Part shown: in pieces, positions 55,162 to 64,000 of the stretch
Layout of the letters: each line of letters begins with the position of its first letter
Position numbering within the stretch: position 1 is the stretch's first letter
Source of the DNA: Stenotrophomonas cyclobalanopsidis
GTDB taxonomy: Bacteria; Pseudomonadota; Gammaproteobacteria; Xanthomonadales; Xanthomonadaceae
Assembly: GCF_008710035.1 (NCBI RefSeq)
Contig: NZ_VYKI01000002.1
Location: 239,579 to 303,578 of the forward strand
Direction: 5' to 3'
DNA: 64,000 nt
Notes under the pieces: model-generated
What the model saw: only the letters and a program-made list of their open reading frames with translations
Told to the model about the DNA's origin: nothing
Databases searched by the model: none
Translations under genes and position numbers: made by a program

Positions 55162-57474
55162 TCAGCCCCCTCCCTGCGCCAGGCGGCGCCGTGCCTGCCA
55201 CTTCAGCAGCACGCGGGCCAGCAGCGCCAGCAGCAGGCAGCACAGACCCACCAGCAGGCCCAGCCACAGCGGATTCTGCGCAAAATACCAGCGCGCCCAG
55301 GTCAGCGGCGGCAGGTGGCCTACGTAGTAGGTCTGGTTACCGGACATGCTGCGCACGGTGTTCTTGTGCAGAAGCACGGCGCTGCCCTGGAAATCGCGCA
55401 GCAGAGCCGGTTCGAACCACGCATCGAACAGACGCCCGAGCTGGCCGGGATCGTCGGCGATGATGGCCACCACGCTTCGCCCCTTCCGCAGCGGCGATTC
55501 AAAGCCGAGCATCACCACATCATCAGGATCCGGGCGCAGCCCCACCTCAGCCATCGAGGGCAGATCGGTGCGCTGCGCATCGGGCGACAGGAAGCTGGGC
55601 AGGTGGGAAGTCAGCCAATCGGACAACGCGAAGCTTCGTTGCTGCGTGCCCTCGCCGATGGGCATGTCCGCGGCCCATTCGGTGAACAGCGGCTGGGTGC
55701 GGCGCGAGCCCAGCACCAGCAGGTCCAGATCCGGGTTGGCGGCCACGTCGGCGGCGCGCAGGAAGCGGCTGCCCAGTGCCGGGTAGCCGGTGGACGCACC
55801 CATCCGGCCCAGCACGGTAAGCGCGTTGCCGACGTCCTCGGCAGTGAATGCATCAGGCAGCACCACGGCCGATTCGGACAGGTCGGCCATGCGCGTAAAC
55901 GGGAAGCCGGCATTGCCGAACGCCGCCAGGTTGGGCATGGCCATGAAGTGGTGGAAGCCACGCAGGTCGATGCTGGAATCGCCATCGATGGCGGCCGACA
56001 CATCCGGGAAGGTGTTCTTGCATTCGCCGGCCTGGGGGCGATCGAAGAAGAAGTGGAAGCGCAGCTGGCTGCTGGAGGAGAACGGGCCGGTGGGCAGCAT
56101 CACCTTCTGCTCGATCGGCATCTGCCCGCGCACCTTCAGCTTGTTCCACAGTTTTTCCGGCATGGTCTGCGCGCGCGGCAGGCCATCCAGCGGCAGCGTG
56201 GTGACGAAGGCATCGTTGATGTTGATGTTCAACGCGGACTTGTCAGCGCCCTCGGGCAGCGTGTAGCGGTAGCGCAGGTCCAGCGGGATGCCCTGCTGGC
56301 GCCACACGAACAAGTCCGGCGGCAGCTGCAGGCCGATGCGGATGAGGTCCGGGTGGTAGCCAACCACGTTCAGTTCACTGGTGCGTGTCACCAGCTCGTC
56401 GAATCGCACGGGACGATCGCTGCGGATCCAGTTGGGGGCGTCGTAGGGCTTGCGCGCGGCGGCAGGCTTGAAGCTGTCGATGCTGGCACTCGGGCCGGAC
56501 AGCGGTGCGCCCAGCGCCAACGCCGAGGCGGCCGTACGCAGTTCGGCTTCATCGCGACCGAGCACCAGCAGCAGCTTGCCGTTGGGGTCGTTGGGATGGG
56601 TGAGCACGGCCACGGTGGGACCCGCCACCTGCGGCATTTCCAGGCCCGGAATGCTCTTGCCGGCCGTCGCCAGCACGACGGCATTGCCCTGCAACGGCAG
56701 CGCATCGGGGCTGGCGGTGAAGCGCGCGCCGCGATAGCCGGCCAGTGCGCCGAACCACGAGGAGACGATGCCGGCGGCCTGCAGCGTGCCGGCGCTGGGC
56801 TGGCCCGCGTACACGAATGGCAGATCCAGGCGGCGGGTGTCGCGGGCATCAAAGAACGGCACGGGCAGCAGCGACAGATCGTTGTTCAGCTGCAGCGGCA
56901 ACCACCCCAGCTGCAGGTAGCTGCTGCTGTCGATGTTGGCCCACAGGCTGGAATGGTCCGGATCCTCACACTCGCGGGTGTAGTGCCCGATCAGCTGCAG
57001 GTTGATGCGGTTGTAATCGATGATCAGCCGCGGATCGACGTCGATGTCACGTTCAATCACCTTGCCCGCCTCTTCGGTGGCGACCGGGAGCGTGGCCACG
57101 GTGACGTCGTTGACCGTTACCTTCAGGTGCGACAGGTCGGGGAGCAGCGAGGGCGAGTAGCTGTACTTCAGGTGCAGTGATGCACGGTCCACGACCTGGT
57201 CGCTGCGCACCGAGAACGGCACGCCGGCCGTGCCCTGCACACCACGCAGGGTGATCTCGTAGTCGATGCCGAGCTGCTTGAGCGTTGCGCGGCTCTGCTG
57301 CATGGACGCGGGCACCGGTGCGGTGGCGGGTACCGCGGCCACACCCACGCCGGCTGCAGGCGCGTTCGCGTCCTGCGCCTGCACCGCAGCCCACGGCAGG
57401 GCCAGCGCGAAGGCCACCACGGTGGCACGCGGGCGCAGCCGCAGGCGGCCAATGCGGAAAACACGACGGGTCAT
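55162..57474 (-). CDS. bcsB: Cellulose synthase subunit BcsB
   Basis: A 770-residue periplasmic partner of BcsA: signal peptide, two alternating carbohydrate-binding and flavodoxin-like domains in the middle, and a single C-terminal membrane helix (LWLGLLVGLCCLLLALLARV) that docks on BcsA. Begins with ATG overlapping the bcsA stop (ATGA). No catalytic residues are expected. Extra N-terminal Ala/Pro stretch follows the signal. Confidence 0.94.
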   Translation of the reverse strand: MTRRVFRIGRLRLRPRATVVAFALALPWAAVQAQDANAPAAGVGVAAVPATAPVPASMQQSRATLKQLGIDYEITLRGVQGTAGVPFSVRSDQVVDRASLHLKYSYSPSLLPDLSHLKVTVNDVTVATLPVATEEAGKVIERDIDVDPRLIIDYNRINLQLIGHYTRECEDPDHSSLWANIDSSSYLQLGWLPLQLNNDLSLLPVPFFDARDTRRLDLPFVYAGQPSAGTLQAAGIVSSWFGALAGYRGARFTASPDALPLQGNAVVLATAGKSIPGLEMPQVAGPTVAVLTHPNDPNGKLLLVLGRDEAELRTAASALALGAPLSGPSASIDSFKPAAARKPYDAPNWIRSDRPVRFDELVTRTSELNVVGYHPDLIRIGLQLPPDLFVWRQQGIPLDLRYRYTLPEGADKSALNININDAFVTTLPLDGLPRAQTMPEKLWNKLKVRGQMPIEQKVMLPTGPFSSSSQLRFHFFFDRPQAGECKNTFPDVSAAIDGDSSIDLRGFHHFMAMPNLAAFGNAGFPFTRMADLSESAVVLPDAFTAEDVGNALTVLGRMGASTGYPALGSRFLRAADVAANPDLDLLVLGSRRTQPLFTEWAADMPIGEGTQQRSFALSDWLTSHLPSFLSPDAQRTDLPSMAEVGLRPDPDDVVMLGFESPLRKGRSVVAIIADDPGQLGRLFDAWFEPALLRDFQGSAVLLHKNTVRSMSGNQTYYVGHLPPLTWARWYFAQNPLWLGLLVGLCCLLLALLARVLLKWQARRRLAQGGG

Positions 57475-59621
57475 GCGGAATCTCCGGTACGCGGTGGGGC
57501 GGCATCGCTGCGACGTCCGCCGGTAGTGATGAACCGCCCCAGGCGGTGGAAGCCACGCAGGCTGGCCTTGAACACATCGCCGAACGAGCGCAGCAGCGTG
57601 TCCCGGTCATGCCGACCCCACAGCTGCACCCAGATATCGGCACGGGCAAAAGTGCAGGTCACCAGCCAGCGCTCCTGCTCCAGGTCCAGCTCGCCGAACT
57701 GCAGGCTGATGCCTGATGCATCGCGGTCGTGGCGGATGATCACCGGCAGCTGCTTGCTGCGGTTGCGGTTGCTCAGTTCGATGTAGGCCACGCTGCCAGG
57801 CTGCAGCGGCTCGGGTACGTCCAGCTGCACGGCCATGCCGCCGGTGGAAAAGTTCAGGGTGCGGCACCGCAGTGCGCGCCCTCCCTCCAGATGCAGAACC
57901 GCCGGCATCGACAGCGGTACGCGATGCGAGCGGCGGATCTGCCGCTGCTCGCCGGAGGTAGCGATGACCGCACCGAGCATGATGGTGTTGTACAGCGTCC
58001 AGCCCAGGTTCAACCAGATGGTGTTGCTTTGCCCATCGGTATCGGCCATGACCAGGCGCACGATGCCGACCACGATCCCGATCACGTTCAGCAGCAGAAG
58101 CACCAGGTAGGGCCGGGCGATCTGTGCGTCGAAGTAGCTTTCCTTGACCAGACCGCCCTTGGCGGTGACGTTGAACTTGCCCAGCTTGGGGTTGATGACC
58201 GCCATCAGCGTCGGCCGCAGGATGTACCAGGCCAGCGTGGTCTCGTACACCTCGTTCCACAGCAGGTGGCGGTGGCGGCCCTGCACGCGGACGTTGGTGA
58301 GGTTGGCCTGCAGGATGTGCGGCAACGCGTAGGCCAGGATCATCAGCGCCGAGGCGTGGATGACATGCGCACCGAAGAACAGGTAGGCCAGCGGCGCGGT
58401 GAGGAAAATGATGCGCGGCAACCCATAGAAGAAGTGCAGCATGGCGTTGGTGTAGCAGACGCGCTGCACGAACTTCAGGCCGCGGGTGAACACCGGGTTG
58501 TCCACGCGCAGGATCTGCGCCATGCCACGGGCCCAGCGGATACGCTGGCCGACATGTGCCGAGAGGCTTTCGGTGGCCAGGCCGGCAGCTTGGGGAATGG
58601 GAATGTAGGCGCTGCGCCAGCCGGCCTTGTGCAGGCGGATGGCGGTGTGCGCGTCTTCGGTCACCGTTTCCACCGCCACGCCACCGATGGCTTCCAGCGG
58701 CGCACGGCGCAGCACGGTGCAAGACCCACAGAAGAACGTGGCGTCCCACAGGTCGTTGCCGTCCTGCAGAAGGCCGTAGAACAGCTCGCCTTCGTTGGGC
58801 ACCTTGCCGAACGTGCCGAGATTGCGCTCGAAGGGGTCGGCCGAGAAGAAGTAATGCGGTGTCTGCACCACGGCCAGCTTGGCGTCGGCAAGGAAACCGC
58901 CCATCGACATCTGCAGGAACGAGCGGGTCGGGACGTGGTCGCAGTCGAACACGGCCACGAACTCGCCATGGCTCTTCTTCAGCGCGGCATTGATGTTGCC
59001 GGCCTTGGCATGGTTGTTGTTGGTACGGGTGATGTAGTGCACGCCGACCTGTTCGCAGAACTCGCGGAACTCATCGCGGCGTCCATCATCGAGCAGGTAG
59101 ATGTTGAGCTTTTCGGCCGGCCAGTCCAGCACGGTGGCAGCCAGGATGGTGGTTCGCACCACCGACAGCGGTTCGTTGTAGGTGGGAATCAGCACATCCA
59201 CCGTCGGCCACTGTGCCCGGTCCTCCGGCAGTGGCACCGGTGGCCGGTTGAGCGGCCACGCCACCTGGAAGTAGCCGAGCACCAGCACCACGTAGGCGTA
59301 GATTTCCGCCGCCACCAGGCCAGCACCCAGCGTCAGGTCGACCAGCGTGCCGAAGCCGAGCGTCTCGGTCAGCCGCCACCACATGTACCGGGTGGACATG
59401 ACCAGCGACAGGCCCATCAGGATCAGCGGAATGAGCCTCCCTTCGCGGTTGCGCAGCAGCAGCGCGATGCCGAATACCACCGCCGAGAAAACCAGCTGGT
59501 AGGTCACGTCCATCGGTACGGTGGCAACGAAGGCCAGCAGGGCGAGGGCACCGGCGACCAGAACGGCAAGGCCCAGGCGCACCATGAAAGCGCTGCGCGC
59601 GGGAGGCGATGTGTGCGTCAT
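57471..59621 (-). CDS. bcsA: Cellulose synthase catalytic subunit BcsA
   Basis: Inner-membrane GT2 synthase that polymerises UDP-glucose and extrudes beta-1,4-glucan. The 716 residues show DDG (178-180), DCD (226-228), TED (321-323) and QRIRW (359-363), the D,D,D,QxxRW set, about eight membrane helices, and a C-terminal PilZ domain with RRSHR (563-567) and NFSTGG (590-595), so activation by c-di-GMP is expected. I chose the ATG at 59621 (MTHTSPPARS) because the frame before it is not family-like. Confidence 0.97.
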   Translation of the reverse strand: MTHTSPPARSAFMVRLGLAVLVAGALALLAFVATVPMDVTYQLVFSAVVFGIALLLRNREGRLIPLILMGLSLVMSTRYMWWRLTETLGFGTLVDLTLGAGLVAAEIYAYVVLVLGYFQVAWPLNRPPVPLPEDRAQWPTVDVLIPTYNEPLSVVRTTILAATVLDWPAEKLNIYLLDDGRRDEFREFCEQVGVHYITRTNNNHAKAGNINAALKKSHGEFVAVFDCDHVPTRSFLQMSMGGFLADAKLAVVQTPHYFFSADPFERNLGTFGKVPNEGELFYGLLQDGNDLWDATFFCGSCTVLRRAPLEAIGGVAVETVTEDAHTAIRLHKAGWRSAYIPIPQAAGLATESLSAHVGQRIRWARGMAQILRVDNPVFTRGLKFVQRVCYTNAMLHFFYGLPRIIFLTAPLAYLFFGAHVIHASALMILAYALPHILQANLTNVRVQGRHRHLLWNEVYETTLAWYILRPTLMAVINPKLGKFNVTAKGGLVKESYFDAQIARPYLVLLLLNVIGIVVGIVRLVMADTDGQSNTIWLNLGWTLYNTIMLGAVIATSGEQRQIRRSHRVPLSMPAVLHLEGGRALRCRTLNFSTGGMAVQLDVPEPLQPGSVAYIELSNRNRSKQLPVIIRHDRDASGISLQFGELDLEQERWLVTCTFARADIWVQLWGRHDRDTLLRSFGDVFKASLRGFHRLGRFITTGGRRSDAAPPRTGDSA

Positions 59622-59720
59622 GCGGCTTCTTCCCGGCCGCGACAATGCGGCCTCTATCGTGGCGGAATCGCGGCCGCGTCCTTCCCCGATGCCGGGAGGT
59701 GCACCGCAGGTGGCGTTGAC

Positions 59721-60047
59721 TCAGCGCCGGCGCAAGCGCGCCAACGGACTCTGCCCGGCATCCTGCAACGGTGCCTGGGCCAAGCGCTGGAACAGCTCTT
59801 GCAGCGGGGTCACAGCGGCCGCTACGGAGGCGACCGAAGGCGGCAGGGGCCCCGGCTCGGCTGCAGTCGACGGCCCAACGGCCTCGACGGCGGCCGGCAT
59901 CGGCACCGCTGGCGAGGTCTCCTGCGGAGCGCCGGCGACAGTGGCCGGCTCATCGGAGAAATCGTGGTAGTGGGGTGCTCCGGCACGGGTGCCCAAGCGT
60001 TTGAACAGGCCGGCCACATCATCGTGACTGGCAGAATCAACAGACAT
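59721..60047 (-). CDS. bcsP: BcsP-like cellulose synthase accessory protein
   Basis: A 108-residue protein with the BcsP pattern: a short conserved N-terminal motif (DDVAGLFKRLGTRAGAPHYH), a long Pro/Ala/Val-rich linker, and a C-terminal PLQELFQRLAQ helix. BcsP is found with bcsD in type I operons and helps order the synthase array. Function here is inferred from order and motif. The 98 bp before bcsA carries no other gene. Confidence 0.7.
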   Translation of the reverse strand: MSVDSASHDDVAGLFKRLGTRAGAPHYHDFSDEPATVAGAPQETSPAVPMPAAVEAVGPSTAAEPGPLPPSVASVAAAVTPLQELFQRLAQAPLQDAGQSPLARLRRR

Positions 60048-60080
60048 TCAGAAGCCCTCGATAGACGGTGAACAGAACAC

Positions 60081-60539
60081 TCAGCTGACCCGGCGCAGGA
60101 CGTAGCGTGACACATCTGCCGAACTCCCCGGCCCCGGCTCCAGGTCCAGCGCGGGCGACATGCCTGACTTGCGGAACCAGACCCGGTAGACCCCTTCCAG
60201 GAAGGAGGTATTCCATCCTGCATGGTGGGCCAGCAACGCGGTCAGCGGTGCCGCCAGATGCTCGATGACCACCTCGGTGCCGCCATCCCGCAGCGTCACC
60301 GTGCCCCAGCTGATGCTGGCCCAGACCGCATTGGCGGCCGCTTCCAGCGCCTCCAGCGTGTCTGCGGCAGGCAGCGTATGCGCGCGCGCGAAGCGCTCGC
60401 CCATGCGTGCCATCAGCCGGGCGACATCCGCGTCCGGCAACGCCCCGGCAAACTCGTCCGCCATGGCCAGAATGAAACCCCGCCACTGCGGCGAACACGC
60501 CTGCACGCGGTAATGGTCCAGCAATTCAGATGCGCTCAT
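60081..60539 (-). CDS. bcsD: Cellulose synthase subunit BcsD
   Basis: A 152-residue protein with the BcsD features: LARMGERFARAHTLPA helix region, WASISWGTVTLRDGG and FLEGVYRVWFRKSG near the end. BcsD forms octamers that align glucan chains into fibrils (type I operons such as in Komagataeibacter). The ATG at 60539 is used; a TTG four codons upstream is possible. It heads the bcs operon; the 219-bp AT-rich stretch upstream (60540-60758) has no gene and should hold the promoter. Confidence 0.8.
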   Translation of the reverse strand: MSASELLDHYRVQACSPQWRGFILAMADEFAGALPDADVARLMARMGERFARAHTLPAADTLEALEAAANAVWASISWGTVTLRDGGTEVVIEHLAAPLTALLAHHAGWNTSFLEGVYRVWFRKSGMSPALDLEPGPGSSADVSRYVLRRVS

Positions 60540-60758
60540 GTAGGTCCCCAACGGCCCGGCGCAGAACGGGCAAAATCGTTCACTCGTCCCGCAACCGACA
60601 AAAAGTGTGAACTACGCCCCGATTTATTGTGGCACATCCCGAACCCGGATGGAGGCTTCCCTAGGCTCAACCCTATGGATTTGTTGATTTTTTTTATGAA
60701 CGCAGTTTTCTGACAGGTCATTTCCACGCTCAGGGGGTCTTCGACGGGGGAGCGGCAG

Positions 60759-61940
60759 TCAGGCTTCCGGCGGCAGTTCGAAGACCTGGCGCAGGTAGCT
60801 GAGATAGCCCGGGTCGTCGCACATGCTCTTGCCCGGCGAATCGCTCAGCTTGGCCACCGGCTGGCCGTTGCAGCGGACCATCTTGATGACGATGTTGAGC
60901 GGGGTCGGGCCAAGATCGTTGGTCAGGTGCGTGCCGACGCCGAACGCCACCTGGCAGCGCCCACGGAAGTAGTCGTACAGGCGCATGACCTTGGTGATGT
61001 CCAGGCCGTCGCTGAAGACCAGCACCTTGCTGCGCGGATCGACGCGGCGCTGCTGGAAGTGGGCGAGCATGCGATCGCCCCAGTCGAACGGATCACCCGA
61101 ATCGTGGCGCACGCCATCGAACAGCTTGCAGAAGTACATGTCGAAATCGCGCAGGAACGCATCCAGGCCGACCACGTCGGACAGGGCGATGCCGAGGTCG
61201 CCGCGGTACTCGCGTGCCCACGACTCCAGCGCCGCCACCTGCGAATCACGCAGGCGCGGGCCGAGGGCCTGGAATGCCTGCAGGTACTCGTGGGCCATGG
61301 TGCCGTGCGGGGTCATGCCATACAGGCGGGCGAAGTGCACGTTGCTGGTGCCAACCAGCTGCGGACCGAGTGCATCGCGCAGCAGCGGCAGCAGGCGTGC
61401 ATGCCAGTCGCGCGAGTAGCGGCGGCGGCTGCCGTAATCGGCAATGCGGCACTGTTCGAAGCCGGGGGTATCGCGCAGCAGCGCGGCCTTGGCCTGCAGG
61501 CGGCGCTCGCCCTCGGCGAAATCAGCGGTGGTGGTGTTGCGGAACCAGACTTCGTTGATGATCGCCAGCAGCGGCACTTCGAACAGGATGGTGTGCAGCC
61601 AGGGGCCGGTGATGTCCAGGTCGATCTCGCCCGGCACCGTCGTCGACGGCTTCAGCTGGATGTACTTGCGATCGAGGTGGAACAGGCCGAGGAAATCGGC
61701 GAAGTCGGGCTTCACGAAGCGCAGGCCACGCATGTAGTCCAGCTCTTCATTGCTGAAGCGCAGGCTGCACAGGTGGTCGATTTCTTCGTTGATCTGGTCG
61801 ATGTAGCTCGCCAGGTCGATACCGGGGGTGCGGCACTTGAACCGGTACTGGACCAGGGCGCCGGGGTGATGGTGCAGCACCGCCTGCATCATGGTGAATT
61901 TGTACAGGTCGGTGTCGAGCAGGGACTGGATGATGGCCAT
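60759..61940 (-). CDS. pncB: Nicotinate phosphoribosyltransferase PncB
   Basis: Salvages nicotinate to nicotinate mononucleotide for NAD synthesis. The 393-residue product has [16 protein letters not shown] near the start, [21 protein letters not shown], with the conserved His, and [31 protein letters not shown]. Long family match over the full length; ends PPEA. Independent of the bcs operon. Confidence 0.96.
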   Translation of the reverse strand: MAIIQSLLDTDLYKFTMMQAVLHHHPGALVQYRFKCRTPGIDLASYIDQINEEIDHLCSLRFSNEELDYMRGLRFVKPDFADFLGLFHLDRKYIQLKPSTTVPGEIDLDITGPWLHTILFEVPLLAIINEVWFRNTTTADFAEGERRLQAKAALLRDTPGFEQCRIADYGSRRRYSRDWHARLLPLLRDALGPQLVGTSNVHFARLYGMTPHGTMAHEYLQAFQALGPRLRDSQVAALESWAREYRGDLGIALSDVVGLDAFLRDFDMYFCKLFDGVRHDSGDPFDWGDRMLAHFQQRRVDPRSKVLVFSDGLDITKVMRLYDYFRGRCQVAFGVGTHLTNDLGPTPLNIVIKMVRCNGQPVAKLSDSPGKSMCDDPGYLSYLRQVFELPPEA

Positions 61941-61991
61941 GGGGCGATTATGCCCCCGTTGGCGTGAAACGCGTTTTCCGAGCCCGGCTCT

Positions 61992-62077
61992 GTAGAGCCG
62001 AGCCCATGCTCGGCTGCTCCAGCCTCAGGCGCCATGAGCCCGGAACGGAAAGCAGCCGAGCGCGGGCTCGGCTCTAC
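61992..62077. repeat. Inverted pair of SMAG hairpins
   Basis: GTAGAGCCGAGCCCATGCTC from 61992 and the mirror copy ending GGCTCGGCTCTAC at 62077. Located between pncB and the glycosyltransferase operon. Confidence 0.8.
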
Positions 62078-62082
62078 AGGGA

Positions 62083-62922
62083 TCAGAGCGCCTTGCGCAG
62101 CAGCCGCGGCACCAGCATCAGCGCATGGGCCCAGATCGCGCCCCACACCAGCACCCGCACCGGCGCCGAGCGCTGCTTCGCCTCGAACTTGCTGAAGTAG
62201 CGCCACAGGCCTCGGTGCTTGTGCCACTCGACGAAGAACGGCCGCGAGCGGCTGGACACCCCGCGCACGTGCGTCACCCGCAGATCATTGGCGATGGCCA
62301 CCACGCCGCCGGCCTCGCGCACGCGGCGGCACAGGTCCAGGTCTTCTGCGTGCAGGCGATAGCCGGCATCCCAGCCCCCGAGCCGGTCGAACAGCGCGCG
62401 CGGCATCAGCAGCAACGCACCGGACAGCGCCGGCACCTGCTGCATCGCCTGCGCCGGGTCGCGCGGGATGGCCAGCCGCCCGCCGCGTCCGGGCGAACGC
62501 AGCATGGCCAGGAAATCGGGATCGCGCCGGCGCACGGCGTCGTCAGCGAAGCCGTGCTCGTCCACCTGCTCCACGCCCAGCAGGCAATCATCCAGTGCCA
62601 GCGCGCGATCACGCAGCGCCGCCAGGGTGTCCTCCTCCACCAGCAGGTCGGGATTGATGAAGGCCAGCCAGGGGCTGCCTGAATCGGCCACGCCCTGGTT
62701 GTTGGCGGCGGCAAAACCAGGATTGTCCGGGTTGCCGATGAAGCGCACGCGCGCGTCGTGACTGGCGTGGCGCTGCACGATTTCCAGCGTGTCATCCTGC
62801 GAACCGTTGTCCACCACCCGGATCTCGGCCACGTCCTGCGCCTGGCGCAGGCGCGACAGGCAGGCATCGATGGTGCTGCCGCTCTGGTAGGTGACGACGA
62901 TGGCGGCGATGGCAGGGTTCAA
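62083..62922 (-). CDS. GT2 glycosyltransferase (rhamnosyltransferase-like)
   Basis: A 279-residue soluble GT-A enzyme. Family features: AAIVVTYQSGSTIDACLSRL, VVDNGSQDDTLEIV, the DPD-like INPDLLVEED, and LHAEDLDLCRRVREAGG, the ED motif of WbbL-type rhamnosyltransferases. A hydrophobic C-terminal patch suggests membrane contact. Acceptor unknown, probably a surface polysaccharide. Start overlaps the upstream gene (ATGA). Confidence 0.85.
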   Translation of the reverse strand: MNPAIAAIVVTYQSGSTIDACLSRLRQAQDVAEIRVVDNGSQDDTLEIVQRHASHDARVRFIGNPDNPGFAAANNQGVADSGSPWLAFINPDLLVEEDTLAALRDRALALDDCLLGVEQVDEHGFADDAVRRRDPDFLAMLRSPGRGGRLAIPRDPAQAMQQVPALSGALLLMPRALFDRLGGWDAGYRLHAEDLDLCRRVREAGGVVAIANDLRVTHVRGVSSRSRPFFVEWHKHRGLWRYFSKFEAKQRSAPVRVLVWGAIWAHALMLVPRLLRKAL

Positions 62923-63773
62923 GCAGGCGACTCCGGCGGCGGTGGCGTGGCGAACAGGTCGCCCTGCTCTCGCGGCATTATCGCCTGCTGCAACCGTTGC
63001 TGCAGGTCATCGCGCAACGCATGCAGCGGGTCGTGCATGAGGAAATCGGCCAGCCGCGGCATCCAGCCCGGCCAGCGCGCGGCCAGGGCCTCCAGGTCAC
63101 CCTCGCGGCTGACGGCCTCACCGGCGCGACTGACAAAGGCGTTTTCGCACAGCACGTTGCGCCAGCCCAGCCCGGCCATGCGCAGGCTGAGGTCGACCAG
63201 CGCCGCGTTCCAGCCGAGGTAGCTGTCGGTATCGAGGCCACCGGCACGGTGCCGCGCGTTGCCGCGCACCAGCACGGTGTGGGTGACCGCCGAGGGCAGT
63301 TCCGGGTGCAGGTTCGGCAGGCTTGCACAGGTATGGGCCAGCAGCGCGGTGTCGGCCGGCTCGGGATTGATTTCGCCCAGCCGCGGCCATGCGGCGGTTT
63401 CGCCGGCATTGCACCACGGCGTGGCGGTGGCGATGGCGGCATCGCGGGCGAACGCGGCCTGCAGCTGCTGCAGCCAACCGGGCGCGGGCACGCTGTCCGG
63501 GGCGAGCACGGCAACGTCCAGTCCCTCGCAGGCGCGCAGCATTTCGTCGAGGTGGGCGACTTCGCCGAGTGGTCGCGCGCGGCGAGTGTATTCGGCTTTC
63601 AGCGGTGTATGCGCGAGCCAGTGCTCGACCACGGCCTGCGCGCGCGGCCCGGCCTGTGCGTCATCAGCCAGCCATACCGCGGTGCCCGCGGCGGTGCCGG
63701 CGTCGAGCGCGGCCAGGCAGCGATCGAGCGCGGCATCGTCCACGCCCAGCGGCAACAACACGATCGCCCCCAT
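62919..63773 (-). CDS. GT2-like glycosyltransferase
   Basis: A 284-residue protein with a GT2-like fold: IVLLPLGVDDAALDRCLAAL, AVWLADDAQAG, and later DTDSYLGWNAALVDLSLRMA resembling the acceptor-site region. The DxD motif is not clear (VAVLAPDSVPAPG in its place), so activity is uncertain. The pair acts together with the downstream glycosyltransferase and is likely transcribed from near 63800. Confidence 0.65.
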   Translation of the reverse strand: MGAIVLLPLGVDDAALDRCLAALDAGTAAGTAVWLADDAQAGPRAQAVVEHWLAHTPLKAEYTRRARPLGEVAHLDEMLRACEGLDVAVLAPDSVPAPGWLQQLQAAFARDAAIATATPWCNAGETAAWPRLGEINPEPADTALLAHTCASLPNLHPELPSAVTHTVLVRGNARHRAGGLDTDSYLGWNAALVDLSLRMAGLGWRNVLCENAFVSRAGEAVSREGDLEALAARWPGWMPRLADFLMHDPLHALRDDLQQRLQQAIMPREQGDLFATPPPPESPA

Positions 63774-63836
63774 CCCGCCTCCGTGGTAGTCGCTGGCGGT
63801 AGCCTACCACCGGCAGGGCTGCGCCCTGCACCCGCT

Positions 63837-63860
63837 GTAGAGTCGAGCCATGCTCGACTG
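63837..63860 (+). repeat. SMAG-type hairpin
   Basis: GTAGAGTCGAGCCATGCTCG plus end. A further TGGTAGTCGCTGG...CCTACCACC palindrome is at 63784-63811. Confidence 0.65.
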
Positions 63861-63910
63861 AAGCAACAGGCGGAGCAACAGCAACAGCTGGGTACCTGCG
63901 GGTTGGCGGG

Positions 63911-64000
63911 GTGGGTCCGGTTGAGGGGGACGCTGCAAGTACGTCCCTGTAAGCTCGGTCGCCGCATCCATGCGGCTCACGCCCCCTCAACCGGACCCAC
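63911..64000. repeat. Long inverted repeat at the window end
   Basis: GTGGGTCCGGTTGAGGGGG (63911-63929) and its perfect complement CCCCCTCAACCGGACCCAC (63982-64000) flank 52 bp. The element runs to the last base, so it may continue. The middle holds a smaller GCCGCATCCATGCGGC palindrome. Confidence 0.75.

Noticed and set aside
60536-60727. A 63-residue frame upstream of bcsD
   Set aside because: No ribosome site or similarity; the stretch is AT-rich and more likely the bcs promoter region.

Overview
The window is a chromosomal segment of a high-GC gammaproteobacterium of the Xanthomonadaceae, most likely the Stenotrophomonas maltophilia group. Evidence: a division/cell-wall (dcw) cluster with xanthomonad-type proteins and no murD, many short GTAG-headed hairpin repeats that match the published SMAG elements of S. 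maltophilia, an Ax21-like outer-membrane protein, and a type I cellulose (bcs) operon with bcsD and bcsP. This assignment rests on recognition only; no database search was run.

Layout. 1-11.7 kb (minus): mraZ-rsmH-ftsL-ftsI-murE-murF-mraY-ftsW-murG-murC-ddl, nearly all overlapping by 4 bp, read from a promoter with five 10-bp-phased MraZ-type boxes. 11.9-18.2 kb: an NRDE/TANGO2 gene, the RNase P RNA (minus), rsmI, and the divergent operon lpoA-yraN-hydrolase-FAD oxidase. 18.2-29.1 kb: an accessory region with two autotransporter genes, relics of further copies, a pilin plus adhesin pair without chaperone or usher, and two copies of a cassette made of a C4-type antisense RNA, its target, and a 140-residue protein gene. 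29.1-33.6 kb (minus): FMN riboswitch-ribE-ribBA-ribH-nusB-thiL, with repeat arrays between nusB and thiL. 33.8-38.7 kb: an Ax21-like protein, then a small hydrolase / MoaF-SnoaL / isochorismatase-like cluster beside a LysR regulator. 38.7-43.3 kb (minus): glyA, three small related membrane proteins, nrdR, ribD. 43.5-48.2 kb: an RcnB-like protein, ettA, an outer-membrane barrel and an AzgA purine permease. 48.3-60.5 kb (minus): the cellulose cluster bcsD-bcsP-bcsA-bcsB-bcsZ-bcsC-bcsZ. 60.8-63.8 kb: pncB and two glycosyltransferases; the window ends in a long inverted repeat.

The most interesting region is 18.2-29.2 kb. Each of the two cassettes carries two RNA hairpins whose loops are antisense to a site just downstream, and one pairing differs between the copies by compensatory changes, which supports a working RNA-RNA interaction. 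The block thiL 3' end / autotransporter promoter / signal peptide is present twice in the same order, so the locus grew by tandem duplication. One copy then took in the C4 cassette. The other lost most of its autotransporter gene, with pilin genes now in its place.

Intergenic DNA is unusually rich in repeats: SMAG hairpins (single and inverted pairs), a second palindrome family with GGGGTC ends, a 29-bp minisatellite and a 14-bp array. Two palindromes lie inside reading frames and are translated. No tRNA, CRISPR array, transposase or integrase was seen.
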